From Serripes groenlandicus (Eukaryota > Mollusca > Bivalvia > Cardiida > Cardiidae): 64,000 nt of DNA. Position numbers and translations under genes: made by a program. The stretch covers positions 143,770,350-143,834,349 of the forward strand of contig JASEVX010000003.1 in NCBI GenBank assembly GCA_031761405.1, read 5' to 3'. Positions 8,619-18,991 of this stretch are shown one piece after another (within the stretch, counting starts at the first letter, position 1; every line of letters begins with the position of its first letter). The notes beneath the pieces were generated by a model. It was not told the origin of the DNA, made no database searches, and saw nothing but the letters and a program-made list of their open reading frames with translations.

Positions 8619-10920
8619 TCGTCCCCAAAATCTTGTCCGATCCATATCTCCCAGACGGCTTGAAGGATTTTCATGAAACTTGGGTCACATGTTCACCTCA
8701 TCAAGGCGACGTGCAGAACCCGCGTCTCGACAATATAGGGTCAAGGTCAAGGTCACGCTTGAAGGTCAAAGGTTTGAGGCTTTATTTCGTGTCCGCTCCA
8801 TATCTCCCAGACGGCTTGAAGGATTTTCATGAAACTTGGGTCACATGTTCACCTCATCAAGGCGACGTGCAGAACCCGCGTCTCGACAATATAGGGTCAA
8901 GGCCACGCTTGAAGGTCAAAGGTTTGAGGCTTTATTTCGTGTCCGCTCCATATCTCCGAGACGGCTTGAAGGATTTTCATGAAACTTAGGTCACATGTTC
9001 ACCTCATCAAGGCAACGTGCAGAACCTGCGTCTCGACAATATAGGGTCAAGGTCAAGGTCACGCTTGAAGGTCAAAGGTTTGAGGCTTTATTTCGTGTCC
9101 GCTCCATATCTCCGAGACGGCTTGAAGGATTTTCATGAAACTTGGGTCACATGTTCACCTCATCAAGGTGACGTGCAGAACCCGCGTCTCGACAATATAG
9201 GGTCAATGTCAAGGTCACGCTTGAAGGTCAAAGGTTTGAGGCTTTATTTCGTGTCCGCTCCATATCTCCCAGACGGCTTGAAGGATTTTCATGAAACTTG
9301 GGTCACATGTTCACCTCATCAAGGTGACGTGCAGAACTTGCGTCTCGACAATATAGGGTCAATGTCAAGGTCACGCTTGAAGGTCAAAGGTTTGAGGCTT
9401 TATTTTGTGTCCGCTCCATATCTCCCAGACGGCTTGAAGGATTTTAATGAAACTTTGGTCACATGTTCACCTCATCAAGGCTACGTGCAGAACCCGTGTC
9501 TCGACAATATAGGGTCAAGGTCAAGGTCACGCTTGAAGGTCAAAGGTTTGAGGCTTTATTTCGTGTCCGCTCCATATCTCCATGACGGCTTGAAAGATTT
9601 TCATGAAACTTGGGTCACATGTTCACCTCATCAAGGCGACGTGCATAACCCGCGTCTCGACCATACCGGGTCAAGGTCAAGGTCACGTTTGAAGGTCAAA
9701 GGTTTGAGGCTTTATTTTGTGTCAACTCCATATCTCCAAGACGGTTTGAAGTATTTTCATGAAACTAGGGTCAGATGTTCACCTCATCAAGGCGACGTGC
9801 AGAACCCGCGTCTCGACCATACTGGGTCAAGGTCACGCTTGAAGGTCAAAGGTTTGAGGCTTTATTTTGTGTCCACTCCATATCTCCTTAAAGGATTTTC
9901 ATGATACGTGGGTCACATGTTCACCTCATCAAGGCGACGTGCAGAACCCGCGTCTCGACCATACCGGTTCAAGGTCAAGGTCACGCTTGAAGGTCAAAGG
10001 TTTTAGGCTTTATTTCGTGTCCACTCAATATCTCCAAGACGGCTTGAAGGATTTTCATGAAACTTGGGTCAGATGTTCACCTCGTCAAGGCGACGTGCAG
10101 AACCCGCGTCTCGACCATACTGGGTCAAGGTCACGCTTGAAGGTCAAATGTTTGGGGCTTTATTTTGTGTCCGCTCCATATCTCCTTAAAGGATTTTCAT
10201 GAAACTTGGGTCACATGTTCACCTCATCAAGGCGACGTGCAGAACCCGCGTCTCCACCATACCGGTTAAAGGTCAAGGTCACGCTTGAAGGTCAAAGGTT
10301 TTAGGCTTTATTTTGTGTCCAGTCAATATCTCCAAGACGGCTTGAAGGATTTTCATGAAAATTTGGTCACATGTTCACCTCATCAAGGCGACGTGCAGAA
10401 CCCGCGTCTCGAACATACTGGGTCAAGGTCAAGGTCACGCTTGAAGGTTAAAGGTTTGAGGCTTTATTTTGTGCCGCTCCATATCTCCAAAACAGCTTAA
10501 AGAATTTTCATGAAACTTGGGTCACATGTTCACCTCATCAAGGCGACGTGCAGAACCCGCGTCTCGACCATACCGGTTCAAGGTCAAGGTCACGCTTGAA
10601 GCTCAAAGGTTTTAGGCTTTATTTCCTGTCCACTCAATATCTCCAAGATGGCTTGCTTATGTTTAGCAACAGTTGTTAACTGTTTTGAAGAATACTTCAG
10701 TCTTGAATGTTACAGCTGCAGTAAAAATATGTGTTTCTGTAAACCATTTGAAATCATGTCCACTTTGTACCAGGTCAAGACAAAACATTAGTAATTAAAA
10801 ATTGAGTACTGTCCAACTTGGTCAAATTTTTGTTTGTCTGCTTTATAGGTTGGAATGTTTTGAGAGATTTTGACAGATATTTGAGGGGGAGACATATGTT
10901 TTTGTCAAAACAATTCTAGT
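8511..10920 (+). mobile_element. Helentron-like element (large family), copy 1
   Basis: A 2.41-kb non-autonomous element flanked by TTA on both sides (8508-8510, 10921-10923). In order: TGTCTCCCCCT at the left end; a perfect 16-bp palindrome CCCCTGTATACAGGGG (8517-8532); a (GTCT)n run (about 8556-8612); a tandem core of about 150-156-bp units; a unique 3' tail with the inverted AGGGGGAGACA (10884-10894); a small stem GTTTT/AAAAC; and the terminus ATTCTAGT. Subterminal inverted repeats, GTCY microsatellite and satellite core are the known HINE/DINE-1/pearl layout of Helentron-derived elements. No transposase is present. The same element recurs at 35807. Confidence 0.88.
8638..10660 (+). repeat. 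satellite core, about 14 units of 150-156 bp
   Basis: Units begin near CCATATCTCC at 8642, 8798, 8948, 9104, 9260, 9416, 9572, 9728 and onward. The 156/150 alternation comes from gain or loss of one 6-bp AAGGTC. Later units (from about 9878) have a short deletion in the CAGACGGCTTG segment. Because 156 and 150 are multiples of three, long open frames appear with a repeating 50-52-residue motif; they are broken by the 9878-type deletion and I do not regard them as genes. Confidence 0.9.
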
Positions 10921-10923
10921 TTA

Positions 10924-11181
10924 CATTCATTTTTATTTTCTGTGTCATAATTTCCGGCAAAAAACAAGCTGTTTATGATTTGAAAAGAAGGGAAATCATT
11001 ACCTGTTTACCTGATATAAAATATTTAGTCGATCCCTTAGAAATTGTGTGAGGAAAAAATAAAACAACAAGACAAATAAAAGTTTGATATAGAATTTATA
11101 GCATTGTGCGAGAGCGAGAAATGTTTCATTTATAGCAATCTTTACACACAGTAATTTCAAAAGTTGTCGGCTGCAAAATGT
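10924..11181. other. unassigned, MITE scrap at the right edge
   Basis: AT-rich. AAAGTTGTCGGCTGCAAAAT near 11160 looks like the right shoulder of a decayed TTAA-MITE. Confidence 0.35.
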
Positions 11182-11369
11182 TTAAACCCTTTCTCACATA
11201 GAACACATAAGCAGCAGATGACTGAAAACATATGGAAACTCCTATAAATCTAAGCACAATTAATGAATAGAGTTGAACACATGGTGACAAGGGCAATTTC
11301 TCTTTTTGTCACAATGTTTTCAAAAGTTTCCATTGGAAAGGCATTAATGTGTTGTCTATTGCAAAGGCA
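11182..11369 (-). mobile_element. TTAA-MITE, older, decayed
   Basis: TTAAACCCTTTCTCACATAG, then AATGAATAGAGTTGAACAC, then GTCACAATGTTTTCAAAAG. The right terminus is degraded where the next copy begins. Confidence 0.6.
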
Positions 11370-11599
11370 TTAACCCTTTACCTCATATAGACGCTTTCTG
11401 ACGCCTCTGCAGCAGACGGCTATTTGAAAACATAGTGACAAAAGAAGAAATTGCACAAAACGTGCAATTTCTCCTTTTGCCACAATGTTTTCCACTTTAA
11501 GTCATAGGTTATCCATTCAATTATAGAGATTTTCTATGTTTTGACAAAATATGATCAAAGTCGTCTGCTGCAGAATTGTTGTACGAGGGAAGGGGTGAA
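11370..11599 (+). mobile_element. TTAA-MITE, full length, 230 bp
   Basis: Younger copy, TTAACCCTTTACCTCATATA to TACGAGGGAAGGGGTGAA. Hairpin GCAC-AAAAC-GTGC intact. Its right terminus runs directly into the 24-bp minisatellite at 11600, whose unit is a version of this terminus. Confidence 0.9.
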
Positions 11600-11888
11600 T
11601 GTGTGTCTGTATGAGGGAGAGGGTTGATGTCAGTATGAGGGAGAGGGTTGATGTCTGTATGAGGGAGAGGGTTGATGTCTGTATGAGGGAGAGGGTTGAT
11701 GTCTGTATGAGGGAGAGGGTTGATGTCTGTATGAGGGAGAGGGTTGATGTGTGTCTGTATGAGGGAGAGGGTTGATGTCTGTATGAGGGAGAGGGTTGAT
11801 GTGTGTCTGTATGAGGGAGAGGGTTGATGTGTGTCTGTATGAGGGAGAGGGTTGATGTCTGTATGAGGGAGAGGGTTGATGTCTGTAT
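11600..11888 (+). repeat. 24-bp minisatellite derived from a MITE end
   Basis: About 11-12 copies of GTATGAGGGAGAGGGTTGAT plus GTCT; some units are 28 bp with an extra GTGT. The unit matches the MITE right terminus TATGAGGGAAAGGGTTAA with A-to-G and A-to-G changes. Confidence 0.92.
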
Positions 11889-12202
11889 CAGATGAATAGT
11901 GCTATGGACTCACTGAAATGATCCATATTTTATAGGTATCATGCTAGAATGAGTAGTTGCCTTATAAACATTAAGTTTGAATGAGCATAGTTACTACTCC
12001 AAAATTGTTCAATCAACTTTAGTTTTCCTTTCTATTGCTTCCGTATTACTTTTCTGATACATGTTGTAGGATATTTCTGGGATGTTGACGTTAATTTTAC
12101 CTTGAATTTAGAGTAAGTAAATATATTTTTGTTGTTTCCAACAATATCAAACTTAAAATAATGTCAGTCTTTGACAGCGGGAACACATTTTATGAAGTCT
12201 GT

Positions 12203-12382
12203 CAGAGCTCTAGATAAGAGGAGTTTTTCAAAAACCTCAAAAACCTATATATGTTGTTGGTACTCAAAAGAATTGTCTCAGTGAAACGATTCTTTTGAGT
12301 ACCTACAACATAGGTTTTATTGAGTGCTAACAGAGATTTGGTGGAACCAAGAATTGTTTACTCTGCCTTATCTAGTGCTCTG
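12203..12382. mobile_element. 180-bp fold-back MITE
   Basis: Ends CAGAGCTCTAGATAAG and CTTATCTAGTGCTCTG form terminal inverted repeats flanked by GTCTGT on both sides (12197-12202, 12383-12388). Inside, GGTACTCAAAAGAAT and ATTCTTTTGAGTACC form a second inverted pair, so almost the whole element folds back. Related copy at 58354. The CAGAG start is hAT-like, but only 6 bp of target duplication match. Confidence 0.75.
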
Positions 12383-12395
12383 GTCTGTGCCACCT

Positions 12396-12449
12396 GTATA
12401 GAGCCAGGTTACCCGAGAGCAAATCATGCCGTCTTACCAGGCTCTATAC
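12396..12449. repeat. inverted repeat with 16-bp arms
   Basis: GTATAGAGCCAGGTTA and TTACCAGGCTCTATAC pair with two mismatches around a 22-base loop. Confidence 0.7.
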
Positions 12450-12761
12450 ATTGGCTGCTCAACTCAACAATTTTATCTTGATATGCCTAGTTTTGACTAT
12501 GGACTCTTCCGAATGTAAAGCTTTACAATTTTAGTTTTGAAATCATTAATGTAATCTTCATTTCATGTATTTGAACGTTAATTGAGAATTAACAGTGGCA
12601 GATATCCTATTAGTTAACTTAAACGAAAAAACAAATTTGTTTAATTCTGATTTTTACCTGTCTGTCATTTCAATATAATTACATAAAATATGCATATGAA
12701 AGAGAAAATGAATGTCTTATCTGGGAAAATTTAGATCAGTTTGCATTTCTCTGTACTAAAA
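12450..12761. other. unassigned, AT-rich
   Basis: No gene or repeat recognised between the inverted repeat and the MITE at 12762. The same holds for 11889-12202. Confidence 0.4.
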
Positions 12762-12900
12762 ATTACTCCATATTGCCACAATGTTTTTTGCTCTATTCAA
12801 TAATCAAACTATCATGTAGTTATAGAAAACTTTCCCTGTTTTTGTCTACATTAGTTCAAAGTCATCTGCTTCAAATTTGTTGTATGTGGGAAAGGGTTAA
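12762..12900 (+). mobile_element. TTAA-MITE, right half only
   Basis: Begins in TTGCCACAATGTTTTTTGCT and runs to TATGTGGGAAAGGGTTAA. Left half missing. Confidence 0.7.
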
Positions 12901-12939
12901 AATTGACTGGCAAGACAAGCTTCTTCATTCACTAAGTGA

Positions 12940-13737
12940 CTTGACTGTCCAGACAAGCTTCTATGTTGACTTGACTGTCCTGACATGCTTCTACAATGAC
13001 TTGACTGTCCTGACAAGCTTCTATGTTGACTTGACTGTCCTGACATGCTTCTACAATGACTTGACTGTCCTGACAAGCTTCTATGTTGACTTGACTGTCC
13101 AGACATGCTTCTACAATGACTTGACTGTCCTGACAAGCTTCTATGTTGACTTGACTGTCCAGACATGCTTCTACAATGACTTGACTGTCCAGACAAGCTT
13201 TAGTTTCTATGTTGACTTGACTGTCCAGACATGCTTCTACAATGACTTGACTGTCCAGACAAGCTTCAAAGTTGAATTGAATATTCAGACAAGTTTCTAC
13301 GTTGAGTTGACTGTCCAGACAAGCTTCTATGTTGACTTGACTGACCAGGCAAGCTTCTATGTTGACTTGACTGTCTAGACAAGTTTCTACGTTGACTTGA
13401 CTGTCCAGACAAGCTTTTATGTTGACTTGACTGTCCAGACACTTGACTATTCAAACAAGCTTCTATGTTGAGTTGACTGTCCAGACAAGCTTCTATGTTG
13501 ACTTGACTGTCCAGACAAGCTTCTATGTTGAGTTGACTGTTCAGACAAGTTTCTACGTTAGAGTTGACTTTCCAGACAGGTTTCTATGTTGACTTGACTA
13601 TCCAGAAAAGTTCTACTTTGACTTGACTGTTCAGACAAGCTTCTATGTTGACTTGACTGTCCAGACATGCTTCTATGTTGACTTGACTGTCTAGACATGC
13701 TTCTATGTTGACTTGACTATCCAGTCAAGCTTTTATG
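12940..13737 (+). repeat. 30-bp minisatellite with a 60-bp higher-order unit
   Basis: About 26 units of CTTGACTGTCCAGACAAGCT plus TCTATGTTGA. In the left part, units alternate between an AAGCTTCTATGTTG and an ATGCTTCTACAATG form, giving a 60-bp period; from about 13260 the array is more irregular. The 30-bp period keeps frames open on both strands (10-residue motif DLTVQTSFYV on +). I treat these as shadows. Confidence 0.93.
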
Positions 13738-14146
13738 TGTTCAGCAGTTTAAACTTTTCAGCGGTAAATTGTCCGTTGATAAATGCAACGTAATGCTTTC
13801 AGTTGATATGGATTTTTTTTGTTTGTTTTGCTCAATAAACAAACAATTTGGTACCACCCAATATTTTCACTTGTGACTTAGCCCTTCGTAAAGATATCAA
13901 ATTTGCGGATATGTATTAAAATTGAAAATCTTATACCTTATAAACAAATGATCTGCTATATATGTTTTACCTCAATTTTTAGCTTGGTCCCCAAACAAGA
14001 CACATTAGACATCTTAATTTCTCCTTTTCCTACAACAAATTCAATTTTTGTGTCAAAGTAATTCTCCAAATTGTTCAGATGTTTCATTTGTACTTTTGCC
14101 TCTGATGATCTTTCAGCAGACGAATCTATAAAACACACATATAATT
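13738..14146. other. unassigned stretch
   Basis: No gene or repeat recognised. It has T-rich runs, and GCTTGGTCCCCAAACAAGAC near 13983. Confidence 0.4.
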
Positions 14147-14373
14147 TTAACCCTTTTCCACATATAGATGCTTTCCCAGGTGCCTCTCCAGCAGACAACT
14201 TTTGAAAACGTTATGACAAAAGGAGAAATTTGGCTAAGCCATCAATTTCTCATTTTGCCACAATGCTTTCTTTTTTTCAGTAAATACACAGTTCATTTAC
14301 AGAGATTTTTCTTAATTTTGCCTAGAAGTCATCTGCTGCAGATGTATTTTACATGTATATGGGAAAGGGTTAT
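14147..14373 (+). mobile_element. TTAA-MITE, older
   Basis: TTAACCCTTTTCCACATATA to TATGGGAAAGGGTTA. The loop region GGAGAAATTTGGCTAAGCCA is altered, so the hairpin is weak. Confidence 0.78.
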
Positions 14374-14429
14374 AGATGGTACAAGCTACTACTCTGAGCC
14401 AATAAGATGTATTTGGAAGTCTGTAGATG

Positions 14430-14659
14430 TTAACCCTTTCCCTCATATAGACGCTTTCTGACGCCTCTGCAGCAGACAGCTTTTTAAAAACATAGTGACA
14501 AAAGAAGAAATTGCTCAAAACAAGCAATTTCTCCTTTTGCCACAATGTTTTCCACTTTTAGTCATAGGTTATCCATTCAATTTAAGAGATTTTCTATTTT
14601 TTGAAAAAATATGTTTAAAGTCGTCTGCTGCAGAATTGTCGTATGAGGGAAAGGGTTAA
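14430..14659 (+). mobile_element. TTAA-MITE, full length, 230 bp
   Basis: Younger copy with both 18-bp termini intact. Hairpin GCTC-AAAAC-AAGC carries one mismatch. Confidence 0.94.
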
Positions 14660-14717
14660 TGGGGAATTCATGTTCTCTGATTCACATGAAATATTCTTGT
14701 TTTTATTCTGGCTGTTA

Positions 14718-14907
14718 CTAAACCCTTTTACTGATATGCCCTCTCCCACATAAAAATGTTTCTCAATGAAAGTTTTATAAATTATTGAATAGAAATGATA
14801 ACATTATGGTAAAAGGATAAATTGCAATTTCTCCTTTTGCCATATTGTTTTCAAGAGTGGTCTTCTGTTGATGCATCAGAATGTGTCGGGAATTGGGAAA
14901 AGGTTAA
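14718..14907 (-). mobile_element. TTAA-MITE, older, decayed
   Basis: CTAAACCCTTTTACTGATAT start, TTGAATAGAAATGATAACAT body, TTGGGAAAAGGTTAA end. One hairpin arm is deleted. Confidence 0.62.
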
Positions 14908-15150
14908 ACTAGCTGTAATATGGAATAGTAAGAAATACATTTGTATAAAGAGCATCTTTATGGTAATCATTATTAATACTATATAGAGAGAATCCTGAAA
15001 TTGTCTGCTTAGCAAGCCCTTGTAATATTCATATATTTGAACAGAAATCCCCAAAACTGAAGGTTCACGTATAACTAGACCATAAAGAGTATTATAGAGA
15101 TATGAATGTGAAATGAACTTAAGTAGGGATTAAGAAAAAACATTATTCAG

Positions 15151-15384
15151 TTAACCCTTTCCCTCATATAGACGCTTTCTGACACCTCTGCAGCAGACAG
15201 CTTTTTGAAAACATAGTGACAAAAGAAGAAATTGCACAAAACGTGCAATTTCTCCTTTTGACACAATGTTTTCCACTTTTTGGCATAGGTTATCGATCCA
15301 TTCAATTATGGAGATTTTCTATGTTTTGACAAAATACGTTCAAAGTCGTCTGCTGAAGAATTGTCGTATGAGGGAAAGGGTTAA
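15151..15384 (+). mobile_element. TTAA-MITE with an extended flank duplication
   Basis: Younger copy, 234 bp (4 extra bases, ATCG, near 15295). Instead of only TTAA, a 25-bp segment beginning TTAAGAAAAA and ending CAGTTAA is present on both sides (15130-15154 and 15381-15405). Confidence 0.92.
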
Positions 15385-15558
15385 GAAAAAACATTATTCA
15401 GTTAATCGCCTAATTTGTGCATTACAGCTTTTAATATTTACAATTTATTTTTTCAAAATTAGCCTTTTCTCCTTTATTGTTTGCAACTCTGTACTAAAAC
15501 TCAATACTTCTGAATTTCCAGTTGGAACATTCTTTTTCTCTGATGCTATTATAAATAT

Positions 15559-17012
15559 TTTAATCCTTTCCCACATACAGACACTGTCTGACGCCTCTGC
15601 AGCAGACGATATTTTGAGAACAAAGTGGCAAAATTCCACAATGTTTTCAAACCCTTTTTAATAATTATACTTTCATTGGTCGCCGGGCAGAAGCCCGCGA
15701 CTTCTATTTTTAATAGCTTTTCGGAAATGACATGGGAGGAGAAATTATTATTAGAAAAACATAACACTAAGTTATGACACATCTATTCTAAAATGAAATA
15801 AATATTTTGATGTTTTAAGTATTTGCATTTTCTTTATTTTGACTTGCATTTATATTTTTTTGTTTTATTTACGAAGATAAAACAGTCCCTATTAGACTTG
15901 CAGCAGACTGTTATGTGTCAATATCGAGACAAAAATCACGTCGAATTCTCCTTTTAATAGCAATTTTAACTTACTGAAAGTTATTTTCATGTTCAAATAT
16001 ATGTCTTGATTTGTGAAGAATGCATTTAATAATGTTTAACCATGTATATCTAAAATATGAACTGTTTCTAAGCTAAATATGTTGACCAAGTGACTACCGA
16101 ATACCGATTGCGTAGATAAATCTCCTTTGCAGAGAGCTGTTTTTTATACTCACTTACAAATAGTTAAATATAGGTGATTTAAAATGTTCATTTGGTTCAA
16201 AACAAATGAAGAAAAGAACAAACTGAGATTAAACTGGTTTTAATATAAAAATTACTTTTAATGAACACTCTCTGCCTATAAAGAGAGTGTAAAGAACGAC
16301 AAGTATGCAAAGAAGAAACGAATAGGGTCTTTCGTACAAAATTATTTCGTCCTTGAACATTTTAAATGTGTCAATAGATTCTCTACAGGCATTTTGCTTG
16401 CGATCTGTATATTGTTATGCATCATTGACACAAGGGCGCTCATCATTATATAGTTTTAAAACACACCCTCTGCCTATAAAGAGAGTGTAAAGAACGACAA
16501 CTATGCGAAGAAGAAACGAATTTGCAAATCTAAACAGGATTCACTAATGACTAAACATTTTGGAAGGTGTGTCAGATTTAACAATTAGCAATTAAACAAG
16601 TGTATGTACCTTCATTGCTATTTTGACTAACTGATAATGTCATGAAAAGTTTGTATACAGGGGTAATAAATATATATGAAATAAAAATGCTGACAAAGCA
16701 TTATCATGCGTTTATTTTATTGTACCACATTCACGCGCTTCAAACATTATCTTTGGCCTTGGCTATTAATTTTTTTCATGAAAAAATAATGGCTATTATT
16801 TTGTCTAGGCCAGAGCCAGCCCTGCCCTCAGTTGATAACTGTTTTTTTCAACTACTATAATGTATACGTGTTATGCATAACTGCAGTATGGATTTCCAGC
16901 AACATTCGGTTGATGCATCCACTTTCTCTTGTACATAGATTTTTTTTATAATTTTGCTTAGATGCTTCAAAGTAGTCTGCTGCAGATTTATTGAATGTGG
17001 GAAAGAGATAAA
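15559..17012 (+). mobile_element. TTAA-MITE interrupted by a hairpin-ended element
   Basis: The left part (15559-15678: TTAATCCTTTCCCACATACA to ATACTTTCATTG) and the right part (16933-17012: ACATAGATTTTTTTTATAAT to GTGGGAAAGAGATAA) read as one older copy once 15679-16932 is removed. A deletion also removed its central hairpin. Confidence 0.8.
15679..16932 (+). mobile_element. 1.25-kb hairpin-ended element, copy 1
   Basis: The left end is a 23-bp hairpin with stem GTCGC(C)GGGC / GCCCGCGAC. The right end has a TTGATGCATC segment followed by CACTTTCTCTTGT. Inside are two tandem sub-blocks, each carrying the 26-bp palindrome ACACTCTCTGCC/TATAAAGAGAGTGT-type sequence (near 16265 and 16470). A hairpin near the end followed by CTCTTGT resembles a rolling-circle (Helitron-like) 3' terminus. 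No coding capacity. Other copies, in opposite orientation, are at 28134, 47033 and 52739. The insertion into a MITE defines both boundaries. Confidence 0.82.
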
Positions 17013-17083
17013 TGAAAGTAAAAATAGTTTAAACCATTGTGACAAAATGAGGAATTTCCAAACTGTCAAATAGAGCAAAATGA

Positions 17084-17251
17084 TCAACCCTTTCCCACAT
17101 AGAGCATTATTATCAACCCTTTTCCACAAATTAATAATAAAAATAATAACAAAATTGACAAAAGGAAAATTTCCTACTTTTACCACAATGTTTTTAAAAG
17201 TCGTCTGCTGCAGAGGCATCAGAAACCGTCTGTATGTGGGAACAGGTTCAA
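17084..17251 (-). mobile_element. TTAA-MITE, older, with two stacked left termini
   Basis: TCAACCCTTTCCCACATAGA at 17084 is followed by a second terminus TCAACCCTTTTCCACAAATT at about 17111. The right end is TATGTGGGAACAGGTTCAA. Probably an older copy with another truncated inside its left end. Confidence 0.65.
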
Positions 17252-17643
17252 GTTAGTTAAAAAAAAAGAAAGGATAAAAGGTCACAAACTCTCCATGAAG
17301 TAAAGATAAAATGGTCATTTTATACAAATGTCAGTGGTCTGAGTGGCATGACATTATAAAAATAAAAGTTTAATTGATTATGAATTATTGATTTTTATCC
17401 CCTTCACCCTTTTCATTTATTTTGGTCATTAATTATCCATGTATAAATGTTTGAAAACTTGGCAAAACCTCTTTTTCCCCACATTGACCTGTACTGCAGC
17501 TTGTGTTTTTCTGAAACAAGTTTAACATTGTGGGGAAAATGTTTTTAGTCATACCGAGCATTTAATATCATTCATTTCACTTCTCATTGTAATTTCATTA
17601 CTATATCTAGAATATTCACTTACTTTTGAAGTAGAAGAATATA
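17252..17643. other. unassigned stretch
   Basis: No gene seen. Faint MITE echoes (TGTGACAAAATGAGGAATTT just upstream, ACATTGTGGGGAAAATG near 17528). Confidence 0.35.
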
Positions 17644-17835
17644 TAACCCTTTCCCACAAACAGACTATTTCTGATGCCACTGCAGCTGACGACTTTTAAA
17701 AACATTTTGGCAATAGGAAATATTGCACATTATTAATTTGATAATTGTATTTAAATATATTGAGATTCAACATATTATTGTCAAAATCAGCCAAAGTACT
17801 CTGTGGCAGATTTGTTAAATGTGGGAAAGGATTAA
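17644..17835 (+). mobile_element. TTAA-MITE, older, hairpin deleted
   Basis: ATAACCCTTTCCCACAAACA to AATGTGGGAAAGGATTAA, 192 bp; the right arm of the hairpin is missing. Confidence 0.72.
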
Positions 17836-17881
17836 ACTATCATAAATGGGCTCTATGTAATACAATTGAAACTATGTTTTG

Positions 17882-18111
17882 TTAACCCTTTCCCTCATAT
17901 AGGCGCTTTCTGACGCCTTTGCAGCAGACAGCTTTTTGAAAACATAGTGACAAAAGAAGAAATTGCACAAAACGTGCAATTTCTCCTTTTGCCACAATGT
18001 TTTCCACTTTTTGTCATAGGTTATCCATTCAATTATGGAGATTTTCTATGTTTTGACAAAATATGTTCAAAGTCGTCTGTTGCAGAATTGCCGTATCAGG
18101 GAAAGGGTTAA
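17882..18111 (+). mobile_element. TTAA-MITE, full length, 230 bp
   Basis: Younger copy; hairpin GCAC-AAAAC-GTGC perfect; right end TATCAGGGAAAGGGTTAA with one mismatch to the left terminus. Confidence 0.95.
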
Positions 18112-18237
18112 GCACTGCTGCTACATCTATTGTGTGTGAAGCCAGTGTTATATCAACAAAATCAAACAAATCCTGACCTTTATGAAAGATATGTTTTCTT
18201 ATGACATTCAGTGTATGATCATCAAACTTAATCCTTT

Positions 18238-18313
18238 CTCACATACAGGTGCTTTCTGAGTAGACTTTTGAAAACTTTGTGCCAAAAGAAGAAATTGCTC
18301 ATAATGATTCATA
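18238..18313 (+). mobile_element. TTAA-MITE left fragment
   Basis: TTAATCCTTTCTCACATACA followed by GAAGAAATTGCTCATAATGA, cut off where the younger copy at 18314 inserted. Confidence 0.6.
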
Positions 18314-18544
18314 ATTAACCCTTTCCCTCATATAGGCGCTTTCTGATGCCTCTGCAGCAGACGGCTTTTTGAAAACATAGTGACAAAAGAAGAAATTGCA
18401 CAAAACGTGCAATTTCTCCTTTTGCCACAATGTTTTCCACTTTTTGTCATAGGTTATCCATTCAATTATAGAGATTTTCCATTTTTTGACAAAATACGTT
18501 CAAAGTCGTCTGCTGCAGAATTGCCGTATGAGGGAAAGGGTTAA
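18314..18544 (+). mobile_element. TTAA-MITE, full length
   Basis: Younger copy, 231 bp, both 18-bp ends intact, hairpin GCAC-AAAAC-GTGC. Confidence 0.95.
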
Positions 18545-18991
18545 ACACTAACACAGGTACCAGATGCAGGACACCATACTGACTTATCCAACCACCAAAA
18601 AATATTTTAGTACATAATTAATATTCATAAATCAATTAAATTTTATTGTTACTAATATGTCCAAGTGACAGATATATCCGTATAAAATGCTTCAATATCT
18701 TCTCCAGCACTTACTGCATAGCTCCGTTGTCAAAGAGCTTTCGGCTGTTAATCTCGAGGTTTAATGTTTAAATCTCTGGATGCGGAACATTTTATTTAAA
18801 GAAACTCTCTTTAAATGAAAGTATGATTAGTGCAAAGAGTTGAAAACATTGTGACAAGTGAGTAAACAGTATGTATGATAATGTTAAATAAACATATATA
18901 TAAATTTCAATAATCAATCCAAAATCTAGATCAATATAGATTAAGGTTAACATTTCCCACTTAATTCTTCAGACGACTATATTCAACATCT
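18545..18991. other. unassigned, one MITE fragment
   Basis: No gene. AAATGAAAGTATGATTAGTG and GAGTTGAAAACATTGTGAC (18815-18858) are an older minus-oriented MITE fragment without termini. Confidence 0.4.

Noticed and set aside
8510..10500. Long open frames with a repeating 50-52-residue motif in the satellite cores (also 35897-38565)
   Set aside because: They follow from unit lengths divisible by three; single-unit deletions shift the frame, starts fall at arbitrary units, and there are no splice or promoter features.
11600..11888. CRISPR-like array
   Set aside because: Eukaryotic minisatellite with no unique spacers between units.
12773..13378. 201-codon frame ending in DLTVQTSFYV-type repeats and a 99-codon frame opposite
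   Set aside because: Both strands are open because of the 30-bp period; the start lies in a MITE fragment.
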